Of a stretch of 64,000 nucleotides of DNA, positions 58,026-64,000 are shown piece by piece. A program made the translations under genes and the position numbers. Numbering within the stretch: the first letter of the stretch is position 1; each line of letters begins with the position of its first letter. Origin of the DNA: Streptomyces sp. NBC_00341 (GTDB taxonomy: Bacteria; Actinomycetota; Actinomycetes; Streptomycetales; Streptomycetaceae); NCBI RefSeq assembly GCF_041435055.1, contig NZ_CP108002.1, positions 8,618,001 to 8,682,000 on the forward strand, in the 5' to 3' direction. The notes under the pieces were generated by a model, which saw nothing but the letters and a program-made list of their open reading frames with translations, did not search any database and was not told where the DNA came from.

Positions 58026-59254
58026 TTGTCCAATCCGCCGGCGGCGTCCTCGGGAGAGGTGCCCGTGTACAGGGACTGGACCTGCTTGTTCAGTTCGTCA
58101 CTGAACCCGGCGATGGGCTGGTTCGCACCGGACTTCACGATCACCGAGGGGGTCTTGTCCAGGACCTTCTGCACGGAGGTGCCGAGGCTCGACATCTTGT
58201 AGCTGAACCCGGCACGCAGGTTGCCGTCGGCGGCGAGCTGGCTCTTGATCGCTGCCGGGTCGGTGACGGCCCACTTGACCAGGTCCGTCGCCTCGGCCTT
58301 GTGCCGGGACTTGTCGATCACGACGTACGGGTTGGAGATGTTGCCGAATTGGCCTGACGGGTAGGCGCCGTCGGTCGGCATGCTGAAGACGCCGATCTCG
58401 TCGCTCTTCTTGGCTTCGTCCGCGGCGGGTACGAAGTACGACCCCATGATGTACATGGCGGACTTCCCCTTGAGGAAGGCCGTCTGCCCGTCGGCGTACG
58501 TGAGACCGAGCGCGCTCTTCTTCAGGTAACCGGCGTCGATCCACTTCTTGTACTGCCCGAAGTAGTCGACGTAGCCGCTGTCCGCGAAGGAGGCCTTGCC
58601 GGCGATGCGCTGGGCCGTCCACTTCGGCTCTGCCGTGAGCACGCCCGCGTCGGCCATCATGGAGAACTGGCTGCCGGTCACCCACTGCCCGGCCGTCTGC
58701 AGCGGTTCGTATCCGGCCTTCTTCAACTTCCCCATCGCGGCGGTGAACTGGTCCAGGGTGCGGATCGAGCCCGCGTCGACCCCGGCCTTGGTGAAGGCCT
58801 GCTTGTTGTAGAAGACCAGCGACTGGATCTGCTCACCGACACCCACCACATACCGCTTGCCACCAAGGGCGTACTCGTCGGCCAGCGGCGTCTTGGCCGT
58901 CCACGGCTGGTCCGAGAGGTCGGCGAAGAGGGACTCGGTCTCGGTGGTGGGGGTGATCTGCTGGGCGACGTCCGGCGGGTCGCCGGCCGCCAGGTCCTGG
59001 GTCAGCTTCGCGTTCGCCGAGATCGTGCCGGTCAGTTCCAGATCGACCTTCACCTTGGGATGGGTGCGCTCGTACCGGGCGAAGAGGTCGTTCCAGTACT
59101 TCTCCGTCAGGTTCGGCGTGATGTTCACGATGACGCGGAGGGTGGTGGTGCCCCCCGCGCCCTCGTCGGACGTACCGCCGCCGCAGGCGACGGCCGAGGC
59201 CATCACCAGAGGAGCGGCGGCGAAGGCGCAAACACGGCGCCAGACTGCTTTCAT
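58004..59254 (-). CDS. ABC sugar-binding lipoprotein
   Basis: A 416-residue extracellular solute-binding protein of family 1 (CUT1). The N terminus ends in a lipobox, AAPLVMASAVAC, with the cysteine to be lipidated, so it is tethered outside the membrane. The mature part has the usual bilobal features (VFYNKQAFTKAGVD, MYIMGSYFVP, and WAVTDPAAIKSQ). It should capture the oligosaccharide or 6-deoxy sugar released outside. It is the first gene of the importer operon and is preceded by two copies of the locus operator, at 59283-59299 and 59442-59458. Confidence 0.88.
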   Translation of the reverse strand: MKAVWRRVCAFAAAPLVMASAVACGGGTSDEGAGGTTTLRVIVNITPNLTEKYWNDLFARYERTHPKVKVDLELTGTISANAKLTQDLAAGDPPDVAQQITPTTETESLFADLSDQPWTAKTPLADEYALGGKRYVVGVGEQIQSLVFYNKQAFTKAGVDAGSIRTLDQFTAAMGKLKKAGYEPLQTAGQWVTGSQFSMMADAGVLTAEPKWTAQRIAGKASFADSGYVDYFGQYKKWIDAGYLKKSALGLTYADGQTAFLKGKSAMYIMGSYFVPAADEAKKSDEIGVFSMPTDGAYPSGQFGNISNPYVVIDKSRHKAEATDLVKWAVTDPAAIKSQLAADGNLRAGFSYKMSSLGTSVQKVLDKTPSVIVKSGANQPIAGFSDELNKQVQSLYTGTSPEDAAGGLDKWWNSQR

Positions 59255-59282
59255 CGGACACGCTCCGTTGCGTAGTCGTGAA

Positions 59283-59299
59283 TAATCGATAGCTACTGT
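59283..59299. promoter_or_regulatory. Degenerate GntR-type operator close to the importer operon
   Basis: TAATCGATAGCTACTGT keeps the left half and centre of the consensus (ATCGATAGC) but has lost most of the right arm. It is 29-45 bases before the binding-protein start. It may be a weak site or an overlap with the promoter. Confidence 0.4.
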
Positions 59300-59441
59300 C
59301 GGTCGGGAAGTGCGGTTCGGAAATGCTGCGTGGTGGAGTGGGGTGCCGCGTCGCGCCGGGCGGGGAGGCCGGCGGGCGTCGGCGGGCGGTCGGCGGCCAC
59401 GGACCCTGGAGATACGGGGTCCGGACGCCTTCGCTCTTCGC

Positions 59442-59458
59442 TAATCGTCTATCGATTG
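59442..59458. promoter_or_regulatory. GntR-type operator upstream of the importer operon
   Basis: Read on the minus strand, CAATCGATAGACGATTA follows the locus pattern, with 5-bp perfect arms (AATCG/CGATT). It lies about 190 bases before the binding-protein gene and 55 bases past the end of the upstream lyase gene. The intergenic 259 bases contain nothing else recognisable. Confidence 0.6.
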
Positions 59459-59513
59459 CTGATGCTATGGCGGGCATCCCACAATGTTCAAGAGTGCTGC
59501 CGTAACCTGTTGT

Positions 59514-61451
59514 TCAACCGGCCGGCTCCCACCGCACCACGGCCCTCCCGGCGTTGCCCGGAGCCCGCACGGTCAGCGTGAGACGCGTCAGGAACGCACC
59601 CCAACTCGCCCTGAGCAGGGGATCGTCGAGTTCCACATGCTCGGTCGAGGCGGCGGCGAAGGCCGCGTCCCAGTGCATGACGACTCCAGAACCCTCCGCT
59701 GTCACCCGCGCCCAGCCGTCCCCCAGCTCGACGTGACCGGACAGCAGGTGCCGGAGCCGTACATACGGGAGCCGCCCCCGCCAGGTGTCCTCGACGGCCA
59801 CGTACGCGGCGGCCGCCCCGGTCGAACGCTCCAACCGCACCGTCCTGTTCCAGCTGGTCAGCGGACCGGCCGGATAGGCGCCGCTCAATTCCGCGCTCAG
59901 GATGCTCCGCTCGCCCTCGCGGCGCACGGCCACCTCGCGGGCGGTGAACTCCCGCCCGGGGGACTGCGGGTGTCCCGGCTCGGGAACGTTGTGCCACGCG
60001 CTCCGGAAGGGCCACGCCGTATACCGGTCGGGCCCGAACGTCTGCGTGGTGTACCGAGGCCGGCCCGCGTCGACGACCAGCGGCCGGCCGTCCACCGCCA
60101 CCCAGTACGAACCGACGTCGAGGTGGTTGTGGTGCTCGCCGTTGTGGCCCGCCTTCACCGCGACCGTCAGCCCCCGGGTGGACGCCGCCTCCTGACGCGC
60201 CACCAGGACCTCAAGACGAGGCAGCCACACCTCGGCGGCCAGCCACGGGGAGCCCTCGTCCGGAGCGGACTGCGCGGCGACCGCCCCGCACCACCGCGGA
60301 TCGGCGAGCGCCGCCAGCGCCCGGCCGAGGCCCGCCCGGGGCGGCGCGGGGTCGCCCTCCTGCCGGGCGCCCGCCACCGCGTGCGCCGACGTCTCGGGCC
60401 GGCCCAGGCGCACACCCCACCGGTACGGCACGTGCCAGGGCCGGTCACCGGACAGCCGCGGCGGGGCATCGCCCACGTTCACGTACCAGCTCCCGCCCAG
60501 ATGCATCCGCTGCGGGTACCGCAACAACTCCGCCAGCAGGGGGAGTTCCCGTGCGTCGAGTGCGGGGCCGCCCACTCCGGCGAGCAGATCGAGTACCTCC
60601 AGGACCCGGCACGCCCCCGCCCACCAGTACGCGATCCCCTCGTCCACGCCCCCGTCGTCCGGGAGGACCGCGACGTAATGGTCGAGCCCCTCCACCACGA
60701 GCCGCACCAGGCCGGCCCGCCGCGCCTCGTCCTCGCACAGCAGCAGCGCGCACGCCAGTACCGCACTGTGGATCCACGGATTCCAGTTGTTGGCGTTGCC
60801 GTCGGCGCCGATCCACCGCCAGTCCCGCACCCGCTCGAACGGGTCCAGGACCCGCAGATCCACCTCCCGCCGCAGCCGCCGACGGAGCCCGGGGGCCCGC
60901 CGCTCCAGATGAGGCCCCAGCACGTGGTCCGCCCACGCGAACAGCGCCGCCACCTCGGCCGCCCCCAGATCCAGATACGGCTCGTCCGCATCGGGCAGCA
61001 CCTCGCCGCGCGCCGCCGTGAACCGGTCGTGCGAGGCCCAGCACCAGGTACTCGCCTCCGCGAACCGCACGAGACCGTCCACCGCGGCGTCCAGATACGG
61101 GCACACCTCGCCGGCGTCGGTCGCATCGGCCACCTCGCCGGTCAGCACCGCCGCGAGGACCAGCCGGGAGACCCGCTCCTGCAACTCCCAGGCCCGGTCC
61201 TCATACGCCCCCCGGTCCCCGTCGCGCGCCGCGCGGGCCCAGGCCCCCGCGGTCAGCCGCGGCTCGGGGCGCTCCAGTTCGGCCCGCGCACCGGCGATCA
61301 CCCGCTCGCGCACGGGGTGCGGCACCCTGTCCCAGACCTCCCGGCACGTCACGTCCGGTACTCCGACCCGGCCCGCCGGATCGCCCAGCAGTCCTGCCAG
61401 CTCAGGGCCGAGCGCCGACCGGAACGACGCCCCCAGAATCCCCGTCGTCAT
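59514..61451 (-). CDS. Heparinase II/III-like polysaccharide lyase
   Basis: A 645-residue protein with the two-part layout of the heparinase II/III superfamily: an N-terminal (alpha/alpha) toroid (WRWIGADGNANNWNPWIHS, GIAYWWAGACR) and a C-terminal anti-parallel beta domain beginning with HHNHLDVGSYWVAVDGRP and VVDAG, the family hallmark. Catalysis would be beta-elimination next to a uronic acid in an imported oligosaccharide. No signal peptide is present, so it works inside the cell. ATG 61451 follows GGGGAGG that lies in the end of the GH29 gene 4 bases away, so the two are co-translated. Substrate not assignable; some relatives act as hydrolases. Confidence 0.75.
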   Translation of the reverse strand: MTTGILGASFRSALGPELAGLLGDPAGRVGVPDVTCREVWDRVPHPVRERVIAGARAELERPEPRLTAGAWARAARDGDRGAYEDRAWELQERVSRLVLAAVLTGEVADATDAGEVCPYLDAAVDGLVRFAEASTWCWASHDRFTAARGEVLPDADEPYLDLGAAEVAALFAWADHVLGPHLERRAPGLRRRLRREVDLRVLDPFERVRDWRWIGADGNANNWNPWIHSAVLACALLLCEDEARRAGLVRLVVEGLDHYVAVLPDDGGVDEGIAYWWAGACRVLEVLDLLAGVGGPALDARELPLLAELLRYPQRMHLGGSWYVNVGDAPPRLSGDRPWHVPYRWGVRLGRPETSAHAVAGARQEGDPAPPRAGLGRALAALADPRWCGAVAAQSAPDEGSPWLAAEVWLPRLEVLVARQEAASTRGLTVAVKAGHNGEHHNHLDVGSYWVAVDGRPLVVDAGRPRYTTQTFGPDRYTAWPFRSAWHNVPEPGHPQSPGREFTAREVAVRREGERSILSAELSGAYPAGPLTSWNRTVRLERSTGAAAAYVAVEDTWRGRLPYVRLRHLLSGHVELGDGWARVTAEGSGVVMHWDAAFAAASTEHVELDDPLLRASWGAFLTRLTLTVRAPGNAGRAVVRWEPAG

Positions 61452-61455
61452 CCGC

Positions 61456-62730
61456 CTAGACCTCCCCGTTCTCAGCGGCGCCGGGGTCCTCGTCCAGTTC
61501 CAGTTCGATCACCGGCAGCAGGACATCGGGCCGGGCCGTCGGCAGGGTCAGGGTCAGCGTCCCCGCCGGTTCGCCCGGGGGCGTCATGTTGGTGTGCTCG
61601 TGTCCGGCGCCGTCCACTTCGTGGAAGCCGATCTCCGAGCCGTCGTGCAGGAACTGCGCGTACCTGACCCGCCCCGCCAGTCCCGGAAGGTGTACGTGCT
61701 TGAGCGGCCAGGCGAGCAGATGAAGGTACAGATGACGGCCGCGCCGCGTGTACAGGGCGTTCGCCGGCGGGGTCAGTCCGCTCGGCCCCGCCCCGTGCAC
61801 GGAGCGCGAGTGCGGCACCGTCCAGGAACCGATCGCCGCCAGGGTCTCCCGCGCCCGCGGGTCAAGGGCGCCCCGCCCGGTCGGCCCGACGTTCAGCAGG
61901 AGGTTCCCGCCGCAGGCCACCGACTGCACCAGCATCCGCACCAGCAGCGCGGGATCCTTGTAGTCGTGGTTGTCGCGGTCGTACCCCCACGAACCGTTGA
62001 GCGTGTGGCAGGCCTCCCACCGCACCGGCACACCGTTGCGCTCCAGCGGCCGCTCGGGCTGGTACTGCTCCGGGGTCACGTAGTCGCCGGGTATCCCGAG
62101 CCGGTCGTTGACCAGAATGCCCGGCTGCAGGGCGCGGACCGTGGACATCAGCTCCTGCGCACCCCAGTCCGCGGAGGTTTTCGACGGATAGGTGAAGTCG
62201 AAGAAGAGGAGGTCGATCTGCCCGTACCCGGTCAGCAACTCCCGCACCTGCCCATGGAGGTAGTCGCGGTAGGCGTTCATGTCACGCGGCTCGTCCGCGG
62301 CCTCGGTGGAGCGCAGCGGATGGTGCTCGTCGACCGTGAAGCCGGGGTGATGCCAGTCGAGCAGTGAGTAGTACAGGCCCACCCGGAGCCCCTCCTCCCG
62401 CATCGCCGTCACGAACTCCCCGACCAGGTCACGCCCGTTCACCCGGACCGAGCTGTAGTCGGTCAGCTCCGACTCGAACAGGCAGAATCCGTCATGGTGC
62501 TTGGCGGTGAGCACCGCGTACCGCATGCCCGCCTCCTTCGCGGCCCGTGCCAGCGCCCGCGCGTCGAAGAGGTCCGGGTCGAAACGGCTCAGATAGCGGT
62601 CGTAACTCTCCTGGTCCATCAACTCCCGGCTGCGCACCCACTCATGACGTGCCGCCAGACTGTAGAGGCCGAAGTGGACAAAGAGCCCGAAGCGTTCGGC
62701 TTCGAACCAGCCAGGTGACGTGGTGGTCAC
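61456..62730 (-). CDS. GH29 alpha-L-fucosidase
   Basis: A 424-residue retaining alpha-L-fucosidase. The N terminus WFEAERFGLFVHFGLYSLAARHEW, seen here as RFGLFVHFGLYS, with AKHHDGFCLFES and GLYYSLLDWHHP are family hallmarks. The nucleophile aspartate is expected in IDLLFFDFTYPS, and ILVNDRLG and GGNLLLNVGPTGRG complete the site. There is no signal peptide, so it should cut fucose from imported oligosaccharides. It starts the operon with the lyase, divergent from the RraA-like gene; operator copies lie between them. Confidence 0.92.
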   Translation of the reverse strand: MTTTSPGWFEAERFGLFVHFGLYSLAARHEWVRSRELMDQESYDRYLSRFDPDLFDARALARAAKEAGMRYAVLTAKHHDGFCLFESELTDYSSVRVNGRDLVGEFVTAMREEGLRVGLYYSLLDWHHPGFTVDEHHPLRSTEAADEPRDMNAYRDYLHGQVRELLTGYGQIDLLFFDFTYPSKTSADWGAQELMSTVRALQPGILVNDRLGIPGDYVTPEQYQPERPLERNGVPVRWEACHTLNGSWGYDRDNHDYKDPALLVRMLVQSVACGGNLLLNVGPTGRGALDPRARETLAAIGSWTVPHSRSVHGAGPSGLTPPANALYTRRGRHLYLHLLAWPLKHVHLPGLAGRVRYAQFLHDGSEIGFHEVDGAGHEHTNMTPPGEPAGTLTLTLPTARPDVLLPVIELELDEDPGAAENGEV

Positions 62731-62758
62731 GAAAAAACTCCTGACACATTGACAGTAC

Positions 62759-62768
62759 TAATCGATTA
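62759..62768. promoter_or_regulatory. Possible second GntR half-site near GH29
   Basis: TAATCGATTA is a perfect 10-bp palindrome sharing ATCGAT with the locus operator, 29 bases before the GH29 start. It may be an auxiliary site for the minus-strand promoter. Confidence 0.4.
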
Positions 62769-62779
62769 ACTGTTATCTA

Positions 62780-62796
62780 CCATCGATAGGCGATGA
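62780..62796. promoter_or_regulatory. GntR-type operator of the GH29/RraA divergent promoter
   Basis: CCATCGATAGGCGATGA is identical over all 17 bases to the site in front of gntR, more than 9.5 kb away. It is 32-48 bases before the RraA-like start. Confidence 0.75.
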
Positions 62797-62827
62797 TGTC
62801 ACTGGCGCTGTGTACGGAGGCAAAAGC

Positions 62828-63637
62828 ATGAACCCGACCCGGGATCACGGAGCACCGTCGACAGAGGAGATCCGGACGTACGCGTCGATGCGGGCACCGA
62901 TCCACACCTCGGAGTACGTGCGGCCCACCGCACGCATGGTGGAGGCCCTCGGCGAGGTCAGCGCGGCCACGGCCTGCGCGAAGCTCCACCAGATGGGAAT
63001 CACAAGGACGTTCATCGACGGCCCGGTGCCGCTGCACCGGGAGCCCGACGTGCAGATCACCGGAGGTGCCGTCACCCTCCAGTTCCTGCCGAGGCGCGAG
63101 GACGTCTTCAACGGTGCCGAGCAGGAGGACGCCGAACGGGAGACGGCGCTGTGGAAGGTGCTCGAATCCATCCGCCCCGGCGACGTGCTCGTGGTGTCGG
63201 CCCAGGGCAGCCACTACACCGGCTGCCTGGGCGACATGCTGGTGCGCTACTTCAAGTTGAAGGGCGGTGCGGGGATTGTCGTTGACGGGCGGATCCGGGA
63301 CGCGGCCCGGGTGCGCGCGCTCGGCGTCCCCATCTGGTGCACGGGCGTCACCCCGCACTACGCCTCGCAGACCGAACTCTTCCCGTCCGCGTTCAACGTC
63401 CCGGTGGGGGTCGGCGGCGTCCTGGTGGCCCCCGGCGACCTTATCGTGGCCGACGAGGACGGGGCCGTCGTGGTCCCGCAGCACAGCGCGGTGCCGCTGG
63501 CCGAGGACTCGATCCGTCATCAGGACCGGGAGGAGTTCGCGCGCCGCCGCCTCGACGAGGGCGCCCGGCTGTCCGACTACTACCCGCTCACGGCTGAGAC
63601 GTTGCCCGAGTTCCTGGCCGCCCACCCCGCCACCTGA
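62828..63637 (+). CDS. RraA-like protein, possible 4-hydroxy-2-oxo acid aldolase
   Basis: A 269-residue RraA-fold protein. The family includes class II 4-hydroxy-4-methyl-2-oxoglutarate aldolases as well as RNase E inhibitors; in a sugar locus an aldolase or decarboxylase acting on a 2-keto-3-deoxy acid is more likely. The active-site block is LGDMLVRYFKLKGGAGIVVDGRIRD, where GDML, the arginine of DGRIRD and its final aspartate match the aldolase motif. ATG 62828 follows GGAGG at 7 bases. It could finish the fucose route by cleaving 2-keto-3-deoxy-fuconate. This is inference; the usual dehydratase step is not encoded nearby. Confidence 0.75.
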   Translation: MNPTRDHGAPSTEEIRTYASMRAPIHTSEYVRPTARMVEALGEVSAATACAKLHQMGITRTFIDGPVPLHREPDVQITGGAVTLQFLPRREDVFNGAEQEDAERETALWKVLESIRPGDVLVVSAQGSHYTGCLGDMLVRYFKLKGGAGIVVDGRIRDAARVRALGVPIWCTGVTPHYASQTELFPSAFNVPVGVGGVLVAPGDLIVADEDGAVVVPQHSAVPLAEDSIRHQDREEFARRRLDEGARLSDYYPLTAETLPEFLAAHPAT

Positions 63638-63682
63638 GCCACCCCGCCACCTGAGCCGGTCCGCCACCTGAGCCGGTCCGCC
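63624..63682 (+). repeat. 17-bp tandem repeat over the RraA-like stop codon
   Basis: GCCACCTGAGCC recurs at 63629, 63646 and 63663 with a 17-base period, preceded by ACCCC twice and then GGTCC. The first copy contains the stop codon, and later copies carry the same in-phase TGA. It looks like a recent slippage duplication of the gene end. Confidence 0.65.
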
Positions 63683-63731
63683 GCCGACCGCGGGTCCGGC
63701 CAGGCTCCGGCCCCTGGCCCGCGGTCGGCGG
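63681..63731. terminator. Large hairpin terminator after the RraA-like gene
   Basis: Arms of 14 bp (63681-63694 and 63718-63731, core GCCGACCGCGGG) with an inner CCAGG/CCTGG pairing close to the loop. It follows the tandem repeat and probably ends the locus. Confidence 0.65.
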
Positions 63732-63819
63732 TGGACCGGAAATGCGACAAGCATCCACGTCCTCGACCGAGCTGGTGAATCCAGGACGCGGGCGCTCCCT
63801 TGCCGTCAGGATGAGGGGC

Positions 63820-64000
63820 ATGAACGAAATGGGTGCGGGGCCGGCCGACTGGCCAGTGGTGGTGAGGGTTCCGGTGGAGCCGGTGGAAGCCGCGATGGAG
63901 GCCGACGCTCTTGACGCGGCGCTGCACAGCACCTTGGCCGTCAGAGGGCCGCTGTTCGGGGTGGCCACGCAGAGAACGGGCGACGGGCGGCGGTGGCGGG
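63820..64000 (+). CDS. Start of an open frame cut by the window edge
   Basis: From ATG 63820, with GAGGGG just upstream, 60 codons run to the window end without a stop: M-N-E-M-G-A-G-P-A-D-W-P-V-V-V-R-V-P and on. The alternating VVVRVPVEPVEAAMEADALD could be the start of a small domain. There is no family call. It is partial at the 3' end. Confidence 0.4.
   Translation, partial: MNEMGAGPADWPVVVRVPVEPVEAAMEADALDAALHSTLAVRGPLFGVATQRTGDGRRWR

Noticed and set aside
63624..63682. Short repeats considered as a CRISPR array
   Set aside because: A 17-base contiguous tandem period with no spacers.

Overview
The window is high-GC actinobacterial chromosome, almost certainly Streptomyces. Third codon positions are strongly GC-biased, and there are many secreted carbohydrate-active enzymes, an F420-type LLM oxidoreductase, NarL-type and TetR regulators, GTG/TTG starts, type I PKS genes and rare in-frame TTA codons. 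I saw no tRNA, rRNA, CRISPR array, insertion sequence or attachment site.

Region 1 (1-8.4 kb) is miscellaneous housekeeping: a stand-alone MurE-type ligase, a GNAT protein, a secreted alpha/beta hydrolase overlapping a membrane acyltransferase, a NarL-type two-component pair, a small DUF6630-like protein and an LLM-class oxidoreductase. Region 2 (8.4-19.9 kb) is exo-glycosidases: a Tat-exported GH78 alpha-L-rhamnosidase behind a promoter with LacI-type palindromes, a GH27 alpha-galactosidase with a ricin-type lectin tail, and a large multidomain GH87 alpha-1,3-glucanase/mycodextranase. A TetR/hydrolase pair with a clear palindromic operator follows.

Region 3 (20.3-36.6 kb) is a complete polycyclic tetramate macrolactam (PTM) gene cluster in the order of the frontalamide (ftdA-F) type: sterol-desaturase-like hydroxylase, iterative PKS-NRPS with an ornithine-type adenylation code, two phytoene-desaturase-like FAD enzymes, an MDR reductase and a P450. 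Two FAD enzymes plus one MDR enzyme suggest a 5-5-6 carbocycle. ftdA and ftdB carry TTA codons, which points to bldA control. Region 4 (36.6-45.9 kb) is a divergent pair: a methyltransferase-like gene and a second PKS with acyl-ligase, ACP, KS, AT, DH, KR, ACP and TE domains. The PKS also has a TTA codon and is not part of the usual PTM gene set. It is the best candidate here for an undescribed pathway.

Region 5 (45.9-63.7 kb) is a sugar-catabolic locus centred on L-fucose or a related 6-deoxy sugar. It contains an uncharacterised 637-residue protein, an L-fucose-dehydrogenase-type aldo/keto reductase, an FAD oxidoreductase, an amidohydrolase lactonase, a CE7 acetyl esterase, a GntR/FCD regulator, a secreted beta-helix protein, an ABC sugar importer without its own ATPase, a heparinase-like lyase, a GH29 alpha-L-fucosidase and an RraA-like protein. 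A 17-bp element, CCATCGATAGGCGATGA or close variants, stands in front of the transcription units and of gntR itself, and ties the locus into one apparent regulon. The last 180 bases hold the start of a further open frame cut by the window edge.
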